A stretch of DNA of 8,186 nt from DASTSN01 sp035760665 (lineage in GTDB: Bacteria > Bacteroidota > Bacteroidia > Chitinophagales > Chitinophagaceae), in the NCBI GenBank assembly GCA_035760665.1, contig DASTSN010000029.1:1-8186 (forward strand), written 5' to 3'. The translations under genes were made by a program, and so were the position numbers. Below are positions 1-7,251 of this stretch, piece after piece (position 1 is the stretch's first letter; every line of letters starts with the position of its first letter). The notes below the pieces were generated by a model, which made no database searches, was not told the DNA's origin, and was given only the letters and a program-made list of their open reading frames with translations.

Positions 1-1033
1 TATTGGCCATGATTTCGCCGCGTGATTTTTGCACCGCCTGTCCCGAGATGGCTTTGGTATAAGCAAATGCCGCATCCACAAAAGGCTGACTGAGCACATT
101 GGCGTAGTTGCTGATCAAATTTGCTTTCAGGTAAATTTTCCAATCGCTGACCGGAATGGATTTAAGTAGTTTGTTGAGTTGATCGTAATAGGCGGGCTGA
201 CCCACATCAATGGAATCTGTTTTTGCACCTATATTGTTTAAGAAATTACGCCAGCCAATTAGCGGTTGTCTTTTTTCCAGGTCGGCCACTGCTATTTTAT
301 TATAGTTTGCCGTTACATCCCGCAGTTCCACCCTTGTTCTGTGCGATGCTGCCAGTTGCTTATCTACCGAATAAACAAGGTCAGCTGCTTTTTTCGCCGC
401 GTCAGCATCGCTGCCGGTTAATTCAAACAAGGTCGCCAGGTATTTTTTGTACGCTTCTTGTATGACTACTGTTGCGGCATCTGTATTAAAATAATAGTCC
501 CTGTCCGGAAGGCCAATACCTGTCTGGTAGGCCTGCGCAATGTTCATGCTGCTGTTTTTTTGATCGGGCTCTACTGAAAATCCGATGATGGTAGTATTGC
601 CATGTTTTTCTTCATCCGCCACAAATTTCAGCAACGATGGAACATCGCTAACGGCGTCAATGCGTGCCAGCAATGGCCTGATGGGCTCGTCGCCGCGTTT
701 GTTAATGGTGACTGTGTCCATGCCTGAAGCGTAAAAGTCTCCCACTTTTTGTTCAATGCTGCCTGGCTGGTTTTTTGCCTGCGACACGCTGTCCAGTATT
801 TGCTGCAGGCGCAGGCGCTGCGGGTAATTCATAAACATGTATGTGCCTACACCAGCCTGGGTGGCAGGTATTTGAGCGGTATCATACCATTTGCCATCTG
901 CATATAAGAAAAAATTGTCGCCCGGTTTTCGCGTGGAGTCTATGCCTTGAATGGCAATAAATTTTTTTTCCGGAGTCGTGTTGCAAGCAGCGAATGACGT
1001 TACGACCAATAAAAAGAAAAAGAAATTTTTCAT
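1..1033 (-). CDS. M13 family metallopeptidase lipoprotein (neprilysin/PepO-like), N-terminal half, cut by window edge
   Basis: M13 peptidases are zinc endopeptidases acting outside the cytoplasm on small peptides. I translated 344 codons from the ATG at 1033-1031, open to the left edge. Residues 1-17 (MKNFFFFLLVVTSFAAC) are a lipoprotein signal with a lipobox ending at Cys17, so the mature enzyme should be lipid-anchored. The M13 N-terminal domain signature follows: GID at 30-32, then PGDNFFLYADGKW at 37-49 and IP at 55-56. The family's GLPDRDYY motif is at 174-181. Members are usually about 650-700 residues, so roughly half is visible. The zinc motif HExxH and the downstream ExxxD lie beyond the window, so catalytic competence cannot be judged. 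The gene points the same way as the regulator at 1434-4034, but a 400-base gap makes co-transcription doubtful. Family assignment is strong; the substrate is unknown. Confidence 0.93.
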   Translation of the reverse strand, partial: MKNFFFFLLVVTSFAACNTTPEKKFIAIQGIDSTRKPGDNFFLYADGKWYDTAQIPATQAGVGTYMFMNYPQRLRLQQILDSVSQAKNQPGSIEQKVGDFYASGMDTVTINKRGDEPIRPLLARIDAVSDVPSLLKFVADEEKHGNTTIIGFSVEPDQKNSSMNIAQAYQTGIGLPDRDYYFNTDAATVVIQEAYKKYLATLFELTGSDADAAKKAADLVYSVDKQLAASHRTRVELRDVTANYNKIAVADLEKRQPLIGWRNFLNNIGAKTDSIDVGQPAYYDQLNKLLKSIPVSDWKIYLKANLISNYANVLSQPFVDAAFAYTKAISGQAVQKSRGEIMAN

Positions 1034-1433
1034 GAATGATGTGTTTTGATCAGGCATTTTATGGAAGCGGTCAGGGCTCCCATACCTGCGGCATGGCAGG
1101 CAGTAAGTTCAAAGAAAACACTATTTTCCAATTCATCCCAGATTATTTTACAAACGTTTTGATATTTCTTTTACCGGTTTTTCGTGGTATCATCCTCTCT
1201 CCGTTTTTTGAATCTCCGGTCTCTTATTACTTTTTTGTTTGCCTAAAAAAAGTAACAAAAAAGCCACCTGGAGATCAATGTACATACGTTTTCGTGAACA
1301 CCGTGATTGAAGGTTTGGAATACTAGAATGAATAGCAAGAGGAATACCCGGATCAACAGAATTGTTTTTATTTTTATAGAAGTCTTTCTAATGGCCGTGG
1401 AAAAAATTTGCATTCACTGTGCTGGCCTGCCTA
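1034..1433. other. Gene-poor intergenic region of 400 bases
   Basis: It lies upstream of the M13 peptidase gene and downstream of the LuxR-type regulator gene, both on the minus strand. A 96-codon plus-strand open frame covers most of it, but its translation is low-complexity and matches no protein I recognise, and it spans the TTACTTTTTT hairpin, so I treat it as non-coding. The M13 promoter should be here, but I could not find a convincing Bacteroidota TTTG / TAnnTTTG pair. No T-tracted terminator for the regulator gene is evident near 1380-1433. Confidence 0.6.
1227..1255. repeat. AT-rich inverted repeat, candidate dispersed Bacteroidota intergenic repeat
   Basis: TTACTTTTTT (1227-1236) is perfectly complementary to AAAAAAGTAA (1246-1255), with a 9-base spacer between the arms. 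The downstream bases (AACAAAAAAGCC, then CACCTGG) belong to a pattern I recall recurring between genes in many Bacteroidota genomes, where it is often mis-called as short proteins containing KVTKK-like sequence. The hairpin is seen directly; the dispersed-repeat identity rests on memory, and only one copy is present in this window. Confidence 0.5.
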
Positions 1434-4034
1434 TTACGATTCTTTAATAATACCCAGCCTGACAGCCTCCTGGGCGGCTTTGGACCTGGAATTGACATCC
1501 AGCTTGAATAAGATGGAGGATATATGATGATCCACGGTTTTGGGAGAAATGAATAACTGCTCTGCAATTTCTTTGTTCTGCATTCCTTTGTGCAGCAATT
1601 TTACGATAGCCATTTCCCGGTCGGTCAGCTGGCCGGGATTGCTTTTGGTTGTTTGTCTTTTTCCCCTGGGTAATTTTTTCAGTCCTTCGTTTCTCAGTTG
1701 TTGTTTTAATTTTTCATATACTGCCACTGCGCCCAACTGCAGTAAACTGTTTAATGCTTCTTTCTTATTTTCTTCATCACCGGTGGCCAGCGCTAAGGCG
1801 CTTTCGTAAGGGCATCCTAATTTTTTCCAGCAGGCTGCTGCTTCCCGCGTGCGATTTTGTTTAAGTAACCGGTAGCCTTCCTGTAACTGGAAATCGCCTG
1901 TTTCTTTGTGCCGGGCTTTCCAAAGCCAAAACATGAAAGCGCTATTCTCCAAATGGTTATCGGTTTTCAGCACCAGCGAAACCACCTGGTCAATTTCGGC
2001 CGGTAACAATTTTTGTTTACCGGTAATCCATTCATATTCCAGGAATGCTGTAAGCACCGGGGCTATGCGTTGTATTTCTGCTGTAGCAAAGGCGATTGAT
2101 TTTGCCTCTTCCAGTAAAGGCAATGCGTCCTCCTCCCCTTTTCGTAATTTTATTTGTGCCAGTACCACCAGGGCGGTATTCCGGGTGGGCGGACTGATAA
2201 TGGTACCCAGCAGGGTTTCTGCAACGGCCGCAGCCTCCTCCCATTTTCCTTTTTCCAGTAGCAGTCTAGCTTTCCACGATAGCATATAGGCCGACCAGGC
2301 ATAGAGGTCTCTTTCCTCGCAGTACCGGATGCCTTCGTTGAGCATTTTCTCCGCGAGGTCATACCATTTTAATTTGACGCTGACGCTACCGAGATTGGTA
2401 TAAGACCTGGCAGCATGCTCAGAAAATTCATACGTTACGGCAATGGACAAACTTTGCTCCAGCATTTCGCGTGCCTGATCCTGCTGTCCCGGCATAATCA
2501 TTAATGAGGAGCCTACATTATTTAACGCATGGGAAAGAATTTCCTGGTTGCCGGAGGCCTTTGCCATTTCGATGGCCTGGTTCCCCCAGTAAACGGCCTC
2601 ATTTACTTCATCGGCTAACATTTTGAGCTGAGACATATTGCTAAAGGCCATCGCTTTTACGTCCGAGGCCGGCTCGTCCTTCAATACTTGTATCGCCTGC
2701 TCCGCGTAATTGACAGCGTTTTTCCGGTTGCCGGCAAACCACCACAATCTTGATAAAAACCTGAGGGTCTTACCAATTTTTTCGGCATTTCCGGTGGCCA
2801 GCCAGGCCGCCAGCACTTTTTCCTGGTAATGAATGGCTTCCGGTATCTGGCTGGTGAGATAGCATTCGTACACATAGGCTTCGTACAGTTCTAGCAACTG
2901 TTGCTGATTGTCGCCGGTATCATATTCGATCGCTGTTAAAAATAACTTGGATGCTTCCTGGTGGGCTCCCAGTGCGGCAGCTTTGCGGGCAGCAATGGGG
3001 GCATACTTCAACACCCATTCGCGTTCGTTGGCATTTTTGGCATGGTGCACAATCCGTTCCAGCTCTTGTTTTTCTTCAAAGGCTGGCAGCAGGATTTCCA
3101 GTATTCGTTTATGCAGGTTTATTTTTTGCAGGGGTGACACCGTGGTTTCAATCACCCGGCGGAATAACTCATGCTTAAAGGCGATGGCGTTTTTTTCAAT
3201 CACCAAAATTTGTTTTTCCAGGCAAATCGCCAGCTCATCGCTGTAGTGCGGCAACATTTTTTCCAGGTACTTCAATTCCAACGCTGACGGCAAAACCGAT
3301 ACCATTTGCCATACCTGTTTGGTTTTTTCATTGCAGGCATTAAATGCCGAGAGGATGGAATCCCGGATATTGTCGGGAATCACCGCGGTATAGGATTGCA
3401 GCATTTCATTGACATAAAAAGGATTTCCACCCGAAATGCTGTAAATATTCTCTCCCTGTAATCCTTTGGCGGCCGCCAATTCGTACACGGCTTCTTTTGA
3501 CAACGGTGGTAGTTCCATTTTGGTAAAGGATCCCGGCGTTAACTGGCCGAGGACATTGCGCAACGGATGCCGCAAATGGATTTCATTATCCCGGTAAGTG
3601 AGCAAAAACAAGCAACGGAGCTGGCTTATCCTTCTTGCCAGAAATTTAATAAAGTCAAGCGTGGCTTCATCAGCCCAGTGAATATCATCAATGATAACGA
3701 TACTTGCCTGGTTAAGGTTTCGCAAGGCATACATAACCGTGTTGAATAAAACGGACCGGTCCCTGATGGCATTGCTCTTAGCCGGATCTTCTTTACTGAC
3801 CTGAAATAAAATATCATATACCGGCGCCAGCGGGCTGGGTGTAAACAAGGCCTCGCAAGAGCCCAGGAAAATGGCGCAGCGCTTATCCACGGAGCGGCTG
3901 AAGGTTTTTACCAGCGATGTTTTTCCAATCCCTGCCTCACCACATACGAAAACGGTATGCCCTTCCCCGCGAAGGGCTTGCGTGAAGCGTTCCTCCAGGG
4001 AAAGAAGGAACCCGTCTCGTTCGATTAGCCGCAT
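1434..4034 (-). CDS. Large ATP-binding LuxR-family (LAL/MalT-like) transcriptional regulator with AAA ATPase and TPR-like region
   Basis: This 866-residue cytoplasmic one-component regulator has the LAL architecture. The AAA_16-type ATPase has Walker A GEAGIGKTS at 32-40, EALFTPSPLAP at 61-71 typical of this subgroup, Walker B IVIIDDIHWAD at 112-122, a sensor-like LLTYRDNE at 144-151 and GGNPFYVNE at 202-210. Roughly 340-780 is Ala/Leu-rich paired helices resembling TPRs, the usual site of ligand or partner sensing. The C-terminal LuxR DNA-binding domain has LTDRE at 803-807 and a recognition helix around 829-845 (SPKTVDHHISSIL). No receiver domain, signal peptide or membrane segment is seen, so it is not a classical response regulator. 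In characterised LAL proteins ATP and an inducer drive oligomerisation and activation. It is divergent from the two exported-protein genes at 4154-5405 and shares a 119-base region with them that contains a palindrome, so it probably controls itself and them. Inducer unknown. The reading frame is intact, with start ATG at 4034-4032. Confidence 0.92.
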   Translation of the reverse strand: MRLIERDGFLLSLEERFTQALRGEGHTVFVCGEAGIGKTSLVKTFSRSVDKRCAIFLGSCEALFTPSPLAPVYDILFQVSKEDPAKSNAIRDRSVLFNTVMYALRNLNQASIVIIDDIHWADEATLDFIKFLARRISQLRCLFLLTYRDNEIHLRHPLRNVLGQLTPGSFTKMELPPLSKEAVYELAAAKGLQGENIYSISGGNPFYVNEMLQSYTAVIPDNIRDSILSAFNACNEKTKQVWQMVSVLPSALELKYLEKMLPHYSDELAICLEKQILVIEKNAIAFKHELFRRVIETTVSPLQKINLHKRILEILLPAFEEKQELERIVHHAKNANEREWVLKYAPIAARKAAALGAHQEASKLFLTAIEYDTGDNQQQLLELYEAYVYECYLTSQIPEAIHYQEKVLAAWLATGNAEKIGKTLRFLSRLWWFAGNRKNAVNYAEQAIQVLKDEPASDVKAMAFSNMSQLKMLADEVNEAVYWGNQAIEMAKASGNQEILSHALNNVGSSLMIMPGQQDQAREMLEQSLSIAVTYEFSEHAARSYTNLGSVSVKLKWYDLAEKMLNEGIRYCEERDLYAWSAYMLSWKARLLLEKGKWEEAAAVAETLLGTIISPPTRNTALVVLAQIKLRKGEEDALPLLEEAKSIAFATAEIQRIAPVLTAFLEYEWITGKQKLLPAEIDQVVSLVLKTDNHLENSAFMFWLWKARHKETGDFQLQEGYRLLKQNRTREAAACWKKLGCPYESALALATGDEENKKEALNSLLQLGAVAVYEKLKQQLRNEGLKKLPRGKRQTTKSNPGQLTDREMAIVKLLHKGMQNKEIAEQLFISPKTVDHHISSILFKLDVNSRSKAAQEAVRLGIIKES

Positions 4035-4039
4035 GGTTA

Positions 4040-4081
4040 TAAAATAGGGTGTGCTACTGCTAAAATAGGGAATGTTCCCTA
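4040..4081. promoter_or_regulatory. Candidate operator: perfect palindrome plus direct-repeat half-site in the divergent promoter region
   Basis: TAGGGAA-TG-TTCCCTA (4066-4081) is a perfect inverted repeat with 7-base arms. The 10-mer TAAAATAGGG occurs at 4040-4049 and again at 4061-4070, exactly 21 bases apart, about two helical turns, so three TAGGG half-sites face the same side of the DNA. The palindrome lies 32 bases upstream of the regulator's ATG and 73 bases upstream of the ATG at 4154. LuxR-type helix-turn-helix dimers bind such inverted repeats, so this is the likely binding site of the 1434-4034 product. The bound protein is inferred; the symmetry is seen. Confidence 0.6.
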
Positions 4082-4107
4082 CTTCAGGCCTGCCATTTCA
4101 TCGCAGC

Positions 4108-4138
4108 TTTGCGCCGTTAATCGAATTATTAATCTTTA
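4108..4138 (+). promoter_or_regulatory. Weak candidate Bacteroidota-type promoter for the 4154-5405 operon
   Basis: TTTG at 4108-4111 matches the -33 element. After 19 bases comes AATCTTTA (4131-4138), a partial match to the -7 consensus TAnnTTTG. Spacing fits, but the -7 match is imperfect and the implied leader to the ATG at 4154 is very short. The operator candidate would lie just upstream of -33, the position expected for an activator. Confidence 0.25.
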
Positions 4139-4153
4139 AACCAACAATTTGAA

Positions 4154-4741
4154 ATGAACAGACAAAAAAACGGCAGCGCCGTCAATGCATCGGCGCCACC
4201 GTTCCTGCCCCCGAAAAACCGGGCAGTTTTCAAAGCCAGAAACATGCTGTTACTGGTGGGCGCCAGCCTATGGTTGTGCGTATGCAGCAGTTGCTCCAAA
4301 CAGGCAGACAAACAGGACGATGTGACAACCTGGTACAAGAACCTTGACCACGTTACGCAACTGGAACTGCAGGCAGCCCGTGCGGCCACCGCCCGGTACA
4401 AAGACGTTAACAATGCCCTTGCCGATGGTTACCAGGACATCATGGTGGATGTGGAAGGAATGGGACATCATTATATGAATCCCGACCTGGTCGACAGCAC
4501 ATTTGACCTGGCCAAACCAGAGATCCTGGTGTATAACCGGGATGAAAATAACCAGCTGGTATTGGTGGCTGTAGAATATGCAGTGCCCATCAACCTGCCG
4601 AAACCGGAAGGCTTTACAGGCGATGCCGATGAATGGAACGGAAACTCACCTTTCCCGTATTGGCTGCTGCATGCCTGGGTATGGGCCTATAATCCCGAAG
4701 GGGCCTTTCACTGGACAAACCCTTTGATTCACCTGCATTAA
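4154..4741 (+). CDS. Exported His-rich protein of unknown function, probable lipoprotein
   Basis: This 195-residue protein belongs to a conserved bacterial family that I recognise by motif but cannot name; no reaction is known to me. Residues 1-30 are polar and basic (KNRAVFKARN at 21-30), followed by a hydrophobic segment at 31-44 and a Cys-rich SSC ending at Cys47, read as a lipoprotein-type signal, though the lipobox (C-S-S-C) is imperfect. Translation could instead start at Met31 (4244), giving a more usual signal peptide. The mature part has GMGHHYMNPDLVD (102-114), KPEILVY (121-127), VAVEYAVP (138-145) and LLHAWVWAYNP (171-181), then a tail ending HWTNPLIHLH (186-195). His105, 106, 173, 186, 193 and 195 could bind metal, which is inference. 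It is first in a two-gene unit, 40 bases before the DUF4242 gene, and divergent from the LuxR-type regulator. Confidence 0.85.
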   Translation: MNRQKNGSAVNASAPPFLPPKNRAVFKARNMLLLVGASLWLCVCSSCSKQADKQDDVTTWYKNLDHVTQLELQAARAATARYKDVNNALADGYQDIMVDVEGMGHHYMNPDLVDSTFDLAKPEILVYNRDENNQLVLVAVEYAVPINLPKPEGFTGDADEWNGNSPFPYWLLHAWVWAYNPEGAFHWTNPLIHLH

Positions 4742-4781
4742 TTATTGAACAACGTAATTAACCATTTTTAAAACCAAAAGT

Positions 4782-5405
4782 ATGAAACGGATTTTCCCGA
4801 TTTTATTTATGGCAACTAGCCTGATTTCTATGACTGTTGTTGCGCAAAGCAAAACGACCTTAAAAACAAAGACAAAAAAACAGTTGTACATAGATGTACA
4901 TCATCTGGGCGCCGGTAAAGTGAGTACCGCGGATGTAGCCGCAGCTCATAAAAAAGACCTGGCAGCTGAAAAACAATTTGGTGTGAGCTTTATCAAGTAT
5001 TGGGTGGATACTGCCAAAGGTGATATTTATTGCCTGTCGTCGGCGCCCAATGCAGAAGCCATTTCCCATACGCACCAGGTGGCGCACGGCTTGCTGCCCG
5101 ATGAAACCTACCTGGTTACTGACGGGCAGGCTGCTAAGTTAAAAGGAAGCAATAACCTTTACCTGGATGTGCACGAGCTGGGTGCGGGCAATGTAACTGC
5201 AGAGGCGGTAGCCGGTGCCCATAAAAAGGACCTGGCGGTAGAAAAAAAGTACGGGGTAAACTTTATTAATTACTGGGTCAACGAAAAAGAAGGCAAGGTT
5301 TTTTGTTTATCGCAGGCCCCTGATTCCAGCAACGTTATCAAAACCCACCAGGAGGCACATGGATTATTGCCCAGTTATATTTTAACGGTGAAACAGGGAC
5401 AATAA
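4782..5405 (+). CDS. Secreted protein with two tandem DUF4242 (SCO4226-like nickel-binding) domains
   Basis: This is a 207-residue protein. Residues 1-22 (MKRIFPILFMATSLISMTVVAQ) form a Sec signal peptide with likely cleavage near VVA-QS and no lipobox, so the product should be periplasmic or secreted. A short Lys/Thr linker follows, then two DUF4242 domains at about 35-116 and 126-207, offset by exactly 91 residues. By hand, ungapped, they share 46 of 82 residues (56%). Each keeps LYxDVH, AHKKDLAxEKxxGV, YWV, CLSxAP and THQxAHGLLP. Candidate ligands are paired: His40/131, His56/147, Cys84/175, His98/189, His102/193. The family includes Streptomyces SCO4226, a small ferredoxin-like-fold nickel-binding protein; most members I know are single-domain and unexported. 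Metal binding here is inferred. It is second in the unit with 4154-4741 and is followed by an intrinsic terminator. Start ATG 4782 directly precedes the signal peptide. Confidence 0.9.
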   Translation: MKRIFPILFMATSLISMTVVAQSKTTLKTKTKKQLYIDVHHLGAGKVSTADVAAAHKKDLAAEKQFGVSFIKYWVDTAKGDIYCLSSAPNAEAISHTHQVAHGLLPDETYLVTDGQAAKLKGSNNLYLDVHELGAGNVTAEAVAGAHKKDLAVEKKYGVNFINYWVNEKEGKVFCLSQAPDSSNVIKTHQEAHGLLPSYILTVKQGQ

Positions 5406-5426
5406 TTTGTACGTGAGTTGTACAAA
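5406..5426. other. 7-bp hairpin preceding the terminator
   Basis: TTTGTAC (5406-5412) and GTACAAA (5420-5426) are perfect complements around the loop GTGAGTT. It starts directly after the DUF4242 stop codon and only six bases before the terminator stem. No T-tract follows on the plus strand. It may protect the mRNA 3' end or help termination of the convergent gene. Confidence 0.4.
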
Positions 5427-5432
5427 AAGAGT

Positions 5433-5462
5433 AAGGGGTTACCAGCTGGTTGCCCCTTTTTT
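5433..5462 (+). terminator. Rho-independent terminator of the 4154-5405 unit
   Basis: AAGGGG (5433-5438) pairs with CCCCTT (5453-5458), and inside it ACC-AGCT-GGT (5441-5450) adds a second short stem. Six Ts (5457-5462) follow the GC-rich stem. It starts 28 bases after the DUF4242 stop and separates that unit from the convergent TPR lipoprotein gene ending at 5527. On the minus strand, a T-rich stretch four bases past the stem suggests it may also work, less well, for that gene. Confidence 0.85.
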
Positions 5463-5526
5463 GTATTGGTGAAATTATTTTTTCGTTTTATTTCAATAGG
5501 TGACTGATTGTTCTTTTGTGTATTGC

Positions 5527-7251
5527 TTAATCAATCATACTGGAAGAGGATGCCAGTTTCACATCAGCATATTGCCAGGCCTGGTCAAAGGCAGCTTTCA
5601 CTGGTTGCGCTTCCGCTTCTTTTTTCTGTAACAGTAAAACCTTATACAAGCCCATCAGCGCCCAGCCATTTTTCTTCCATATTTCCAAATCCCGCCGGTA
5701 AACTTGTTCGGCTTCATTGTACTTTCCGGCCTTGATCAATACCGCTCCCAGATGATGCCGTACAGAGAAAAACCAATCAGGGGGTTCGTTGTAATTGAGC
5801 TCATCTTCTATTGCTACTGCGTCTTTCAGCAACGTAACAGCCCCGTCAAATTGATTTTGCTTTGCTGCTAATTCAGCAGTTATAACTTTAAGAGCAATTT
5901 GTACCAGGTCAGCCGTTGTATTGATATCCCAAACGGTCAGGTGTTGCAGCATGGTGTCGGCGGCCAGGTTTTTCAGGCTGGCAATTTCCTTTTGTGCATT
6001 CGCGATATCCTGTTTTCCCAAAAATGCCATTCCTTTCGCATAATGCCAGATAGCCTTGGGATAGGTAAGATCCTTTGCAGGGGATGGAAGGGCAAGAATG
6101 GTATCCCACATCCCCAGTTTTACGGCAATGTAGTACGGTATACTGTAATAATGCTGCAATGTGCCCCACCCCGGTTGATCCATAATATCTGTTGCAGTAT
6201 GCTGCTGTAATTGTTTTGCGGTACGCCAGGCCAGTTCTGCATTGCCTTCTAACGTAGCGGTTGCTGCCAAAAAATGATAATTATGCGGGTAATACGAGAG
6301 CGGATAAACGCCTTGTGCATGACAGGTGGTTGTATAAATGCTATCCACTTCCACCGCCTTCAGGTTGGCGAGTGTGCCCAGGTGATAGTCGCCGGTATTA
6401 ATATAAATATGGGAGGGCATGTGTAACAGGTGTCCCGATCCACGTACCAGGGTGTTTAGTAGTTGGGCACTGGCCAGTGCTTTTTCAGGCACAGCTGAGG
6501 CTTCGAGTGCATGGATGTAAAAGTGATGTGCTCCCGGATGCAGGGGATTAATTTTCATCAGGTGTTCCAGTATCGCAAGCAGTTCTGGTGTCCAGGCTTT
6601 CGGTTCTTTCGTGGTCTTGTCGTATAAATCCCAGGGATGAAGATCCATCAATGCCTCGGCGTAAAGGGCTCCGATATCCGGGTCCTTGGCGTACTGCTCA
6701 TACACTTTTTTCATTGCAGTAGCGTATGCTTCATCCAAGGCTGCCCGGTTGGCGGGGGGCTGCGCTGCATACCGAAAGGCCAGTGCTTCAATCAGCGCTT
6801 TTTCTTTAGGTGTGCAGTTTTGAGCAAGCGATTGGGCTTTTACAATCGCTGCATACGCCCGCTGATAATTATCATCTTCCATGCCGCCGTTGTAATTGGG
6901 GCCCAGCACAAATGCATAACCCCACAAGGCCATGGCGCAGGTTGTATCTAACCGGGCAGCCTCGAAAAATGATCTTGCTGCTTCTGCATGATTGAATCCG
7001 TACGACAACATCAATCCCTGGTTAAAATAGTCCTGGGCTTCTTTACTGGAAGTAGAAATTTTGAAGTCAATACCTTCCAGTCCTGTGAAAAGCGGTGCTT
7101 TTTTTCCTGATGAATACCACGCTTTGTCTGTTGTTTTTTGGGGATAGCAGCCAATAGCCGTAGGAGTGTTATTATTGGTTTCGTTGCTGCTGTTACAGGA
7201 AAACAGCAGCCATACCGCCAGCAGGGGAGCAAAACATTTCATCATAATCAT
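5527..7251 (-). CDS. TPR-repeat lipoprotein with conserved His clusters, function unknown
   Basis: This is a 574-residue protein from the ATG at 7251. The frame is open up to 7407, but those extra 52 residues look non-coding and would bury the signal peptide. Met3 or Met4 are equally plausible starts. Residues 1-19 (MIMMKCFAPLLAVWLLFSC) form a lipoprotein signal with lipobox LFSC, then a Ser/Asn/Thr-rich linker. TPR-type helix pairs follow, e.g. AQDYFNQGLMLSYGFNHAEAARSFFEAARLDTTCAMALWG split across about 72-111, and again near the C-terminus (AGKYNEAEQVYRRDLEIW). The centre has motifs typical of a widespread uncharacterised TPR family: HPGAHHFYIHALEAS (238-252), GHLLHMPSHIYI (273-284) and YYPHNYHF (320-327). 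TPRs normally bind proteins or peptides; the His-rich motifs suggest an added metal or active-site role, which is inference. It is convergent with the DUF4242 gene and so has its own transcript. Confidence 0.88.
   Translation of the reverse strand: MIMMKCFAPLLAVWLLFSCNSSNETNNNTPTAIGCYPQKTTDKAWYSSGKKAPLFTGLEGIDFKISTSSKEAQDYFNQGLMLSYGFNHAEAARSFFEAARLDTTCAMALWGYAFVLGPNYNGGMEDDNYQRAYAAIVKAQSLAQNCTPKEKALIEALAFRYAAQPPANRAALDEAYATAMKKVYEQYAKDPDIGALYAEALMDLHPWDLYDKTTKEPKAWTPELLAILEHLMKINPLHPGAHHFYIHALEASAVPEKALASAQLLNTLVRGSGHLLHMPSHIYINTGDYHLGTLANLKAVEVDSIYTTTCHAQGVYPLSYYPHNYHFLAATATLEGNAELAWRTAKQLQQHTATDIMDQPGWGTLQHYYSIPYYIAVKLGMWDTILALPSPAKDLTYPKAIWHYAKGMAFLGKQDIANAQKEIASLKNLAADTMLQHLTVWDINTTADLVQIALKVITAELAAKQNQFDGAVTLLKDAVAIEDELNYNEPPDWFFSVRHHLGAVLIKAGKYNEAEQVYRRDLEIWKKNGWALMGLYKVLLLQKKEAEAQPVKAAFDQAWQYADVKLASSSSMID

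Noticed and set aside
223..465. Plus-strand 80-codon open frame
   Set aside because: It lies antisense inside the clear M13 peptidase coding sequence.
1085..1100. CCTGC-GGCATG-GCAGG inverted repeat upstream of the M13 gene
   Set aside because: Only 5-bp arms, with no T-tract, half-site repetition or promoter context; chance is sufficient.
1036..1326. Plus-strand 96-codon open frame
   Set aside because: Low-complexity translation, no recognisable family, overlaps the AT-rich hairpin repeat and lies head to head with the M13 start; read as non-coding.
1377..1390. TAGAA-GTCT-TTCTA as terminator of the LuxR-type regulator gene
   Set aside because: Short AT-rich 5-bp stem, with no T-tract after it on the minus strand.
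4129..4413. Minus-strand 94-codon frame across the divergent promoter
   Set aside because: Antisense to the His-rich exported protein, whose motifs and codon pattern are much better supported.
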